Origin: Cenococcum geophilum 1.58
Lineage: Eukaryota; Ascomycota; Dothideomycetes; Gloniales; Gloniaceae
Direction: 5' to 3'
Assembly (NCBI GenBank): GCA_001692895.1
Contig: KV748190.1
Coordinates: 1,637,645 to 1,701,644, forward strand
Length of the DNA stretch: 64,000 nt
The notes under the pieces were generated by a model. It was not told where the DNA came from, did no database searches, and worked only from the letters and a program-made list of their open reading frames with translations. The translations under genes were made by a program, and so were the position numbers. The stretch's first letter is position 1. Each line of letters begins with the position of its first letter. Below are positions 1-9,447 of the stretch, one piece after another.

Positions 1-1085
1 AAATAAAAGTACGCGCCCATCCAAATTAGCACCTTGCATTTGCCTTAACTCTGCATCCAAGAGCCTGCAATTGTAGAGCGTCGCCGCGATCGGCCAATTG
101 GCTCTATACCTAGCTCTATAATTGCCAATTGCGTTAACAGATTTACTTGTAGAGAGCCCTCAGCATTTAAGCGAAATACTGGCCAGACTCCCACCGGGCG
201 TGGCAACACCTAAATTAGTTCGCGCGACGCCTCACAAAGCACTACGCATCCAATTAATGGCTCCTTTGGCGCGTTTCAAATCTAATTTAGGCTCTACTAC
301 TTGTACTATAACCAAAATTAAGACTTAATCGTGGTGTCGCGGTCGTGGAACTTACATGGCGCACTTTGATTTTCGCGATGCAGGCGCAAACAAGTCAAAC
401 GCACGTGATGTTCTAACTTAATGAGGAAGTGTCTAAACCAAATGAGGTAGGGGGTGTATGATTAGTGCTGGCCTTGATCAAGCGATGTTTGCAGTGTTTG
501 TATGTCTAGTAAGCCTCCTTTCTGGCTGATGTGGCGTCAATCTCTGGCTCAATCTGGCACAATTTTGGGCTTTGTGGGGTGGACCTGGGCGACCGACCTA
601 GCGGGACTGGTCTGCAACCGTGAACCTTAAACCTCGGGCGGTTTTCTGACGACTTTGACCAGCAGACCGCCTCCTCTTGCGTCAGATTTGCTACCCTTGC
701 CTATCGCTCTCCGCACTTGTGCGCCCTAACTCGCTACTCTTCTCCGCACGGGACGCCTGGTATATTCTGCTTCTACTCGCTCATTCTTCTGTCGCATTAA
801 GAATCCGGAACCTTTACAAGTTTTATTAATATCCAAATTACTACTGCTTCTTGCGGTTGCAGCCGCATTCTTTGGGCTTAATACAATTGTTGCCGCAGCG
901 GAGCATCCACCAGCTTGCTCACGCATGATAATGCCTATGGCCTGCCTATCTTTGCCATAACATGCGGAGCCTCGCCTTTGCTCTTCCTAGACACAATACA
1001 ATCCCTTGTACCTTTTGCCATTGGTCTGGAGACAGCGCCGTGAGTGCGGTTGGTTATGGGAGAGCCTGGGCGATCAATGGTCACC
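1..1085. other. Upstream intergenic region and 5' leader of the first regulator gene
   Basis: No convincing gene. Positions 1-330 hold a short open frame without a clear ATG or recognisable domain and look like a partly decayed repeat remnant (several CTATA-type words). From about 640 to 1020 the sequence becomes pyrimidine-rich, as is common just upstream of fungal coding regions, so it probably contains the promoter and 5' UTR of the regulator that starts at 1086. I see no clear TATA box. Confidence 0.4.
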
Positions 1086-4000
1086 ATGGCGGCAAATTAT
1101 CAACACACTATACCGAAATACGATAACAGCACTCTGGCAGATCAATCGCCGAGTGATCCCCCCAGCCTCAGTGACTATGCTATGCAGGATTTGCGAAACC
1201 AACGGATGGAAGCTCTGCTGCAAGCATCCCAGTCGCCTTCAATCGGAACTGGGGGCAGCTCGTCGATGATTTCGACCTTCTCAGATTTCCCAATGAACTT
1301 TCCAAACGGTCCGCGTGACTTCCAAGTATTTAACACGACCTACGATCGCACCCAATTGACCTCCCCAACGATCCAGAACGGCTCGTACAATCCACAGGGC
1401 GGACCCGTATCGAACCCCTCCGAGGGCCATAATTCCACATCTTCTGCACAACCCCACCGATTGAGCATCAGCAGCACGGGAGATTTCAACCCTCTCGGGG
1501 ATGGACTAGACACCAACACAAGTCCTGACAGCGGACAAGGGTTAGGCCTGTTGGGGGCTGGCGACACAATGGGTGATGGGTCGACAATAGCAATGAAAGT
1601 GGATGATGGTGTGAGCGGAGATCAAGTAGACGAATCGACAACGTCGAAGAGGGATGATAAAGGAGACCCGCCGCCGTGGAGCGAGATGAAAACCAAGGCA
1701 GGTAAAGAGCGGAAGCGATTGCCATTGGCCTGCATTGCATGCCGGAGGAAAAAGATTCGATGCTCCGGCGAGAAGCCGGCGTGCAAACACTGCTTGCGAT
1801 CACGGATACCCTGTGTCTACAAAGTCACCACGCGGAAGGCTGCACCCAGGACGGACTATATGGCCATGCTCGACAAGAGGCTGAAGCGAATGGAGGACCG
1901 GGTTATCAAGCTTATCTCTAAAGAAACTCTCGGTTCTGTGTCAACTCTGGAGAGGTCCGTCGTGAAGCCAGCCCTTCCGGGAGCCCCGTCGAAATCCACA
2001 AGCTCTAGGAAAAGAGCCGCGGACGAAGCTTTTGGGGGTGATCTGGACGATTGGTCGAAATCGAAATCTACGAACTCTAACGAAGGCAGCTCTTCAGCAT
2101 CAAAAACACTGGACGCCGAAGAGAGCAAACTCCTCACAGAAGGCGCCAAAAGCCTACCAACCAGAGAGATGCAGGGGCATCTGGCCGAAGTATATTTTGA
2201 TTATGTTTACGGGCAGAGCTACCCTCTCCTCCATAAACCGAGCTTCATGCGTAGATTAGCCGTTGGAAATGTTCCGCCGGTATTAATATTAGCCATTTGT
2301 GCTATCTCGGCAAGGTTCTCTACACATCCCCAACTTCGAACAGAGCCGGCGTTTCTTCGAGGGGAAACCTGGGCTGAAAAAGCGCGTGAGATTGCGCTTA
2401 AACGGTACGACACGCCGAACATAACGATTCTTATTGTGTATCTCCTGCTTGGTCTGCATGAATTCGGAACATGTCAAGGAGGACGAAGTTGGATGTTTGG
2501 CGGTATGGCCCAAAGAATGGCATACGCCCTGCAACTTCATAAAGATCTCGACTACGATCCGACTGGTGGTGATAAGGAGGAAAGAAAGCAGTTAAGTTTT
2601 ATCGATCGGGAAATACGACGGCGAACCATGTGGTCATGTTTTTTGATGGATCGATTCAACTCATCTGGGACAGACCGGCCACTTTTCGTCAACGAACAAT
2701 TCATCAAAGCACAATTGCCTATAAAAGAGCACTTTTTTATCAACGAAATTCCTGGGCCGACGGAAGACCTTGACGGTGGCGTGCCAAATCCTGTTTCACC
2801 CGAGACTGGGCGGTTGTCTGATCCCAAAGAAAATATGGGCGTGGCCGCGTATCTCATTAGGCTTATGACCATATGGGGTCATCTAATCAAATTTATGAAT
2901 CTTGGCGGGAAAGAGAAGGAGCTCCACCCAATATGGTCTCCCCAGACAACCTTTCACGATATTAAGAGCCGGACTCATCAATTTAAAGAATCGTTGCCCC
3001 CATCATTACACTATAGTGACGAGAACCTCCAAAGCCATGTAATTGAGAAAACAGCGAACCAGTTCCTATATCTGCATATATTATACCAGCAAACAATTCT
3101 CTTCATGAACCGCTTTGCTCTACCTTTTACTGCCGGGAGCCGACCACCCAAAGACATGCCCCACGAGTTTCTTACTGAAGCAGCGCGCTCTGCGCTTGAT
3201 GCCGCCAATCAGATATCCATTTTGGTTAACGAGTCAATGGACTACAATGTCGTAGCTCCTTTCACGGGATACTGTGCTTTTTTCTCCAGTACTGTTCATG
3301 TCCATGGTGTATTTTCAAAGAACCCGAAACTTGAGGCTCAATCCAAGAAATATCTTGCTTACAATGTCAAATACCTCAGCAAGATGAAAAAATACTGGGG
3401 AATGTTTCACTACATTTCCGAGAAACTCAAAGAACTTTACCGCCAGCATGCAGATGCTGTGCTGCGTGGAGCTTCAGCGACTAATTCCAGTGGTGGACAA
3501 GCAAACATTTTTCAGTATGGAGATTGGTTTGATCGATATCCTCATGGCGTTTCGAATACCGACTACGAAGACCCTGCTGCAGATATGAAGAAAGAACAAG
3601 GTAGCGATTCTGTGCTGGGTCAGAAGTCTGATCTCCAAAGCGTCGAAGAATTTTTCGCAAGCCTATCTCCACCCTCAAGAGCAGAACATCAACATAAGAT
3701 TACGAAGAAGAATAAACATGCTAAATCATCTTCAAAACATGATCTCCTACCTGCAAATATATCAAACGACACAAATCCCTTCCAGCAACCCCAGGCCGTC
3801 CAAATGCGTCTCCAGCAACATTCACAGAAAACCCAAATAAACCGCATCCCCATCTCTCACGAATCTATGGACACCTCTCCATTCGATACAGCCTATTTTA
3901 GCAGCAGCACTCAGCAACTTCAACCGCCTCCCCGATCCCCCTTCCCGCCTGATTTTAATACGGGAGCGCAACCCGATCTTTCCCTCCTCTCCACATCACC

Positions 4001-4394
4001 GTCCTCTCTCATGCCTCAGTTTGACTTTTCGGCCTTCCCGGACATGTCCCCCCCTCCGAACAATGGGTTCTGGAACTTGGATTTAACTACTGGAGGCTTG
4101 AATAACGGATTTTTTACGGACCCCAGTACGGCGTGGTTCTTGCCATTCAATATGGAGCCACCAACACTAGGGGATGACGGGGGAATCTTTGCCAGGGACG
4201 GTTACAACTTCGGTCTCGGTGGAATTGGTGGAGGTGGCGGCGGGACTGCTGCAGGGCTGGACGATCCAGTAGGCTTAAATGGTGTTGGGCTGCTGGATGG
4301 TGATAGCGGTGCGAGAGGCAGGATTTGTGCTCAGGGGCAGACCATGGAAGGCAGTTTGGATGGAAATGTCAGCGGGGGGGCAGGAATGGAATGA
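1086..4394 (+). CDS. Large Zn2Cys6 fungal transcription factor
   Basis: A nuclear sequence-specific DNA-binding regulator of 1,102 residues in one uninterrupted frame. A binuclear zinc cluster fits C-x2-C-x6-C-x6-C-x2-C-x6-C (Cys216, 219, 226, 233, 236, 243) and is followed by a basic linker and a short heptad-like stretch (MLDKRLKRMEDRVIKLI) suited to dimerisation. A fungal-specific transcription factor middle region (PF04082 type) runs from about 365 to 650 and carries the RRTMWSCFLMDRF signature. The C-terminus is Gln/Ser/Pro-rich and ends in a glycine run and an acidic tail, as in activation domains. The frame is open to a GTG at 1044 and has other ATGs at 1056 and 1077, but the ATG at 1086 sits in the best Kozak context (TCACCATGGCGG). 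Target genes cannot be inferred. Upstream introns are possible but not needed. Confidence 0.9.
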   Translation: MAANYQHTIPKYDNSTLADQSPSDPPSLSDYAMQDLRNQRMEALLQASQSPSIGTGGSSSMISTFSDFPMNFPNGPRDFQVFNTTYDRTQLTSPTIQNGSYNPQGGPVSNPSEGHNSTSSAQPHRLSISSTGDFNPLGDGLDTNTSPDSGQGLGLLGAGDTMGDGSTIAMKVDDGVSGDQVDESTTSKRDDKGDPPPWSEMKTKAGKERKRLPLACIACRRKKIRCSGEKPACKHCLRSRIPCVYKVTTRKAAPRTDYMAMLDKRLKRMEDRVIKLISKETLGSVSTLERSVVKPALPGAPSKSTSSRKRAADEAFGGDLDDWSKSKSTNSNEGSSSASKTLDAEESKLLTEGAKSLPTREMQGHLAEVYFDYVYGQSYPLLHKPSFMRRLAVGNVPPVLILAICAISARFSTHPQLRTEPAFLRGETWAEKAREIALKRYDTPNITILIVYLLLGLHEFGTCQGGRSWMFGGMAQRMAYALQLHKDLDYDPTGGDKEERKQLSFIDREIRRRTMWSCFLMDRFNSSGTDRPLFVNEQFIKAQLPIKEHFFINEIPGPTEDLDGGVPNPVSPETGRLSDPKENMGVAAYLIRLMTIWGHLIKFMNLGGKEKELHPIWSPQTTFHDIKSRTHQFKESLPPSLHYSDENLQSHVIEKTANQFLYLHILYQQTILFMNRFALPFTAGSRPPKDMPHEFLTEAARSALDAANQISILVNESMDYNVVAPFTGYCAFFSSTVHVHGVFSKNPKLEAQSKKYLAYNVKYLSKMKKYWGMFHYISEKLKELYRQHADAVLRGASATNSSGGQANIFQYGDWFDRYPHGVSNTDYEDPAADMKKEQGSDSVLGQKSDLQSVEEFFASLSPPSRAEHQHKITKKNKHAKSSSKHDLLPANISNDTNPFQQPQAVQMRLQQHSQKTQINRIPISHESMDTSPFDTAYFSSSTQQLQPPPRSPFPPDFNTGAQPDLSLLSTSPSSLMPQFDFSAFPDMSPPPNNGFWNLDLTTGGLNNGFFTDPSTAWFLPFNMEPPTLGDDGGIFARDGYNFGLGGIGGGGGGTAAGLDDPVGLNGVGLLDGDSGARGRICAQGQTMEGSLDGNVSGGAGME

Positions 4395-5891
4395 GGCCCC
4401 GTTGCAAATAACATGAAGGTACATGACTTTTAATGATTTGGGAGGCAAGGCTCTAGATGGCTGTGTGTTTTCTTGGAGTAGTGTCTTTATACAATGTATT
4501 TAGGTATTTGATTTGAGCCTGGAGTTGAAAGTGGGATGATTGATCCAATTTTTAAGCGAATGTCAAGGTGACGCTGTACAATTCGGATTAGAAAAGTTAA
4601 ATATATATAGATGATCTAGCCGTTCACTCATTTAAATTGCTTCTAGATTACGCGTTCGGTTTACTATACAAGAATGGAATATGAAGAGCGATTTACTTAG
4701 AGCCGTGATGAGGAATATGAAGCTCTGACAAAGGGCTCGAATTTGGGCAGCTGCCAAGGCTCCGCAGATAGTTCTTTTGCTACACGAGTTGGAGGAACGA
4801 CGTATTTGGTAGGTTGGACGATATCAGGATCAAGAAAGGCACGATTAAACGACATGATGGTTGATTAATTGATGATTATATTAATCTATACTAATATCTG
4901 CGAAGCTTCTGCGCAGCTCTAATTCTGGTGTTCCACACGGACCCTGCAGTGGACATCAACGTTGCATGGGATAAGGTCGTGATATTTTAGAGTTTTGGGC
5001 TTACGAAATGTCATTAAAAGTGCTGCGGGGTAAGAATGACTGGCCATAATAAGTTCTACACCTACGTATCTATACACCCACGGCCGCAGAGCCCTAGGAG
5101 AGCTATGCTAATATCTATACCAAGCTATTACTCTTTTAGGCTAGATCTGGGGTTTTTCCAAGCCCTCACATAGATCTAAGCGTATCCTAAAAGGTAAGTT
5201 AAACGCACAAACCGGAAATAAGCTACCTATAATGATTATAGGCGTCTGTGCGGGTCTATGAGACCTACACATGTAGAGGCTTCACCAAACTGGACAGCTA
5301 CGAGTATGCACGCGTCTTTTGGACAAAGTGGGGCTGGTATGGCGACGGCGTACTGTACAGTAGGTTTCCATAGGATCCTTACTGAACTGGGCCTAAATTG
5401 GTGGCACGGTGGGTCTCGCAAGCTGCGAAAACGAGCAACACCAAAATCTTTTTCCTGGCACGTTATACTCTCGCAAGAATAAAGCAGTTCTAGACAGCCA
5501 TTAACCGTTAAATATTACTAAAATTATGTTTTCAGGTCCTAATAATAAAGAGAAGCTGCATAGAGTCAGACCGACCGCTTTTCAGTTTCACCCATTTCTC
5601 CTTAGCTCAGTCCCATCGGGGCTGAGTGACCGGGCATCGATGACGGGGGCTGTGCAACACGTTTAAGACAACATCAATCCCACCAAGACGACACCTCAGG
5701 TTCTCGTCGCTTTCCCACCGAATTACGCTGGTCGCATTCGGATAGGCCTGTATTGCGGTATTCCTTGGAAACATTGTGGCTTTCCAGAGAGCAACCGCAC
5801 TCGTGTTACTACCCTAATCTCCCCATTGAGACACAGCATGCTTTAGACTCCACTTGATAGATTCCGAAGGATCCAATTCCGCGCAGCAGCG
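4395..5891. other. Intergenic region between regulator and kinase genes
   Basis: No gene seen. Positions 4395-4620 are the likely 3' UTR and terminator region (AT-rich, with ATATATAT near 4600). Positions 5040-5230 are rich in CTATA/TAG words like the decayed repeats further on, so a small transposon remnant is possible. The short open frames at 5236-5482 overlap on both strands and have no recognisable domain. Positions 5560-5890 are the likely promoter and leader of the kinase gene. Confidence 0.4.
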
Positions 5892-7646
5892 ATGACCGTT
5901 TCCTCAGTACTCAGTCCGCTTCAGTATATTAGCGAAAACGCGTATACGGCGCGCTATCGTCTCACAGTAAAACCGGAAAAAGTACGATTACATCCCCTCA
6001 GCATCAGCGATGCAACCAACTACTATGCGGACAACGAACTATATAACAGTAATGGAGATTTTATCAAGCATGCCGGGGAATGCGCTAACAGTTCCATAGG
6101 TGTGCCAGGGACTCCATTCTCTGCTTTCATGGAGCAGCTCGTTTGCGATTACGAGGACATGGACGAGCTGAACTTATACGCTACGGCGGAGTACGACGAT
6201 AAAGATAGTCAATGGGGCCAAGCCGGGACTGATGAATTCCACCGATGCAGCAGCACTCAGACTACGCTCCAGCCTTCGCCAGTATATCCCGCCTTTACGG
6301 AATTTCAGGCAGAAATGCTTCGGCGTCGAGAGCTTCAAATGCAGGAGTCTTTACAGTCAACTGTGTGGCGATCAAGAGCCCGGCGGAGCGTGCCTGCGGT
6401 GCGTGTTGGAGACACTATTCTGCCCATCAGGGTGCGTTCGGATTTTGCGCAGCAGCGACGAACAACGGACCCTAAGGCCCTGAAAGCAGCACACACCCAG
6501 AATGAAGCATGCCATGGACGTGCTGGAGGTAACTCTATAGGCGATGAAGATCTCCCATGCATAAATTCAAGGGGGCAACAATCTCCGCATACGAAATCTC
6601 TCCTGCCCTGCTCTAAAGGGCTATACGGGATAGAAGCGGATCACCGGACCTACTCTGATTCTAGCAAAGTTCCATTCAAAGTTATCAGTAGTCTCGGTCA
6701 TGGCTCCTTGGGAATAGTTGAAGAAGTGCGTACCTCACCATCAAAAGAGTCTTTCGTGCGCAAACGGGTCCAAATACCCTACTCCACCCGCGCACAACGC
6801 CTCAAGATCGTACAGCAAGAGGCCGCAGTCCTTAAGTCTCTTACGCATACGCATATTGTTAGAATCCTCGGCACCTACCAAGAAGGCCTTCCTACTGGCC
6901 GACACTTCTATTCGCTCCTTATGTCGCCTGTTGGCGATAATGACCTTAGCGCATTTCTGGACATGGTGGGCGAGAAGCAATCCAGACAGCCGCGGCATAG
7001 CCGTCTTTTGGCCAATTCGGAGAACTTTAAGGAATTGACCTGGCTGAAAAAGTGGTTCCAGTGTCTTGCGTCCGCCTTGGCGTATATGCACTGCAAAGGC
7101 ATAAGGCATCAGGATATCAAACCTTCTAACATCGTGCACCGGGGAGCGGATATATACTTTACGGACTTCAGCTCGTCGAGTCCGTTCAAGATTGGCCGGA
7201 CGACGTCTACGGAGACGCCAGCCAGGATTTCGCTAATGTACGCTGCGCCGGAAACGGTTAGGGCTCCGCATGAGGAGTCCTACAAGCGCCATGGGTTGGG
7301 GACGGACATATTCTCTCTGGGTTGTGTGTTTATGGAGATGCTAACCGTTCTAGACGGCCGGAAAGTGCAGGATTTTCATGACTTTTGCTTGCTGAAACCC
7401 AGCACCCCGATCGAAAATGCACAATCTGCAACAGAAAGTGCGAGAGGAGTGCTGTTGTACAGTCGTGTGACTCGACGTACGGAGCGATGGTTTGAGGGCG
7501 CAATGGGTATGCCATCGGCAATGTATCAAGCTTGCGTTAAGTCGATGCTCAAAGAGGATCGCGAGAGTCGACCATCGGCGAGGGAAGTCCTGGAGAGTAT
7601 CAAGCTAAGACAACCTTGGAAGACATCAGAACATTCTTGCCATTAG
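5892..7646 (+). CDS. Divergent eukaryotic-type Ser/Thr protein kinase
   Basis: A 584-residue protein with a long N-terminal extension (1-260) in which I recognise no domain and a C-terminal kinase fold (about 262-575). Visible motifs are the glycine loop GHGSLGIV (G269-x-G271-x-x-G274-x-V276), the ATP-binding lysine in VRKRV (Lys291), a catalytic loop HQDIKPSN (His406, Asp408, Lys410, Asn413), a metal-binding Asp in DFS (425-427) instead of DFG, and YAAPE (Ala452-Glu454). A TDIFSLGCVFMEML segment corresponds to subdomain IX. All three core acidic and lysine residues are kept, so it may be active despite the HQD and DFS changes; HQDIKPSN-type kinases are known in filamentous fungi. The start is the first ATG in an open frame, with no intron signals needed. 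Substrate is unknown. Confidence 0.85.
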   Translation: MTVSSVLSPLQYISENAYTARYRLTVKPEKVRLHPLSISDATNYYADNELYNSNGDFIKHAGECANSSIGVPGTPFSAFMEQLVCDYEDMDELNLYATAEYDDKDSQWGQAGTDEFHRCSSTQTTLQPSPVYPAFTEFQAEMLRRRELQMQESLQSTVWRSRARRSVPAVRVGDTILPIRVRSDFAQQRRTTDPKALKAAHTQNEACHGRAGGNSIGDEDLPCINSRGQQSPHTKSLLPCSKGLYGIEADHRTYSDSSKVPFKVISSLGHGSLGIVEEVRTSPSKESFVRKRVQIPYSTRAQRLKIVQQEAAVLKSLTHTHIVRILGTYQEGLPTGRHFYSLLMSPVGDNDLSAFLDMVGEKQSRQPRHSRLLANSENFKELTWLKKWFQCLASALAYMHCKGIRHQDIKPSNIVHRGADIYFTDFSSSSPFKIGRTTSTETPARISLMYAAPETVRAPHEESYKRHGLGTDIFSLGCVFMEMLTVLDGRKVQDFHDFCLLKPSTPIENAQSATESARGVLLYSRVTRRTERWFEGAMGMPSAMYQACVKSMLKEDRESRPSAREVLESIKLRQPWKTSEHSCH

Positions 7647-8500
7647 TTGTTTTTGCATGTCTTTAAAAGAGGGTCCAATGGAGCCAATAACAATATTTTT
7701 CATAGGAGCACAAGACAGCGTCAGAGCGAAACGAGGCCTCGTACAACAACCATATAATGTGTCATGGTAGTTAAATATTAATTTGGGATTCTCCAGGGAA
7801 GTTGATGTATCTCTGAGATAACTACCAGAGCTACTTACACCTACATAATCAAAACGGATATATTTTGAGCTGGACGCCTCCATGAATCTAGTGATTCCCG
7901 CCGACAGGAAGAAAGGGTTGAGGCAGCCCCGTAGTAGAGGGCCAGAAAATCGGGCTGTGGACGGCACAATAGTCCAATCCAGGCTCACAGTCGTACCTCC
8001 CAATCAAGCTGGTTATCTCTCTATTCTCATTCAGCAGATAGTTGCATAGTGTAAGAACTCGAAGCTTCCTATTGCAGGCTGTGCACTACAACCTACGGAC
8101 AAGATGTGACATGACGAAGGGAAAAGTAAAGGATGTGCTTAAAATGGGTGGGCTTAGTAGAATACCTGTGCTGAATCTCAATCTTGAGGATATGGCAATC
8201 TCCATCCTAGATGTAACTTTTATTATCAAGTTCTTACTTTCAGTTACAAAGTAAAACAGCTCTGAAGACTCAAGTAGTAAATTTGTGGATCACTTCGTAA
8301 TATTGCTGGATAATCTTCTAATCTGCCTTCTAACTACTAGAGGCCTTAAATTAATTTAGAGAACGAGATAAATTTCGAGGCTATAAACCGCTACCCTAAC
8401 ATAGATAAGACATACTTTCACAGTTATCCTATGGGTAGTAGTGCATGAAGAGTGCAATCGATAAAGATGCCAGAACCTTTTCGCGTAATTAGTGATCACG
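7647..8500. other. Intergenic region without a supported gene
   Basis: Several short open frames occur on both strands (7626-8003 minus, 8042-8254 plus), but none has a domain, codon signal or splice structure I can support. Positions 8240-8430 are TA-rich with many TAG/CTA words and resemble decayed repeat sequence. Confidence 0.4.
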
Positions 8501-9300
8501 TCAGTTGCTAGGGTCGTCCCCCGCATAGCAGTCTAGCTTGTTCTTCTCCAGGAACTTGTCTAGAAGAGCCGCGACCTTGTCGTTGCCCATATCCGTAAAC
8601 GGCATATGCATGCTGCCTTTGAGACCCGCGTCGTTCCTTAGCATGAGGACTTCTACATTCCCGCCGTACCTGTTAATGAGTTCCGCGGCGAGCCGTGATT
8701 GCTGAACATATGGTCGTCCCATACGAACTGTATCGTAAGATTCGATAGCTTCTAAAAGTCCTTGAATGGGACCACGAAAGGTCCGAGGCCGCCCGTGCCA
8801 GGTGTAATACCCGCGTTGTTGGGGAAGACGTATCCAATGCTCTCGTAAGTAACGATGCCCTTGATATTGTTCAACTTGCTCTTAGTTGTCTTTATCATCG
8901 CGCGCAGTCCGCCTGCAGAGTTGGTGAGGCACACGATACCGTTACCAAGTTTGCCAGAGTCAGCTGCTGCATCCGACTAAGCTGAATGTTCTCAACAGTG
9001 TCGAACTCGTCGTGGCGAGCGCTGGTTGCTAGTTGCTAGGCATAGTCCGTTTTGATCAGGAACTGTACGTCTGGCCACCGGTTTTCATGGACCCGAAGTT
9101 CCATACAACAAAGTTACCCTGGTCCCGGTAGGCCGGCACGTAATTGATCGGCTTGCAGCTCCAGTTGGCACGCCTGACCTGGGGCCCATCCCACAAGTAG
9201 ACAGGATAATCGCGACGCAGAAACATGTCCTTATAGCCCGTCCCAACGGTTCTGCCATACCTGTGTGCTGCAGCTATGCCACATGACGAGGCTTGTACTT
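8501..9300 (-). pseudogene. Broken alpha/beta-hydrolase gene
   Basis: Three separate minus-strand pieces in different frames read in the order expected for a fungal or bacterial alpha/beta-hydrolase (esterase-like). The first, about 9260-9056, contains MFLRRDYPVYLWDGP and YRDQGNFVVWNFG. The second, about 8960-8752, contains TNSAGGLRA, the likely nucleophile elbow, and GIVTYESIGYVFP. The third, 8722-8501, contains VQQSRLAAELINRYGGN and GLKGSMHMPFTDMGNDKVA, where the histidine would be the catalytic base. There is at least one frame change between pieces one and two (about 8940-9055), an in-frame stop just after FVVPFKDF near 8752, and a frame change near 8715. Similarity is strong by motif but the reading frame cannot make a full enzyme. 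Introns cannot explain the in-frame stop well. It lies on the same strand as the regulator and fumarylacetoacetase beyond it and may be a lost member of that cluster. Confidence 0.75.
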
Positions 9301-9447
9301 CGTGGCCTGCCTCCTTTGGCTTAGCGGTACGTGTGCGGGGTAGTGAATGTCGGATCCGGCTGCATTCCAGAAGTAATTCGAGATCCCAAATTAGCAAAGC
9401 AGTTCAATTTTTCTAGAACTAATGACACGAGCCGATCGAAAAGGTCC

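Noticed and set aside
122-328. Short plus-strand open frame near the left edge
   Set aside because: It starts at TTG, has no recognised domain, and lies in sequence that looks like a repeat remnant.
1044-1085. Longer N-terminus for the first regulator (GTG at 1044, ATGs at 1056 and 1077)
   Set aside because: A GTG start is not expected in a fungus, and the ATG at 1086 has a far better Kozak context. The ATGs at 1056 and 1077 cannot be fully excluded.
7626-8254. Open frames on both strands after the kinase gene
   Set aside because: No domain, no splice signals and no convincing composition; probably chance.
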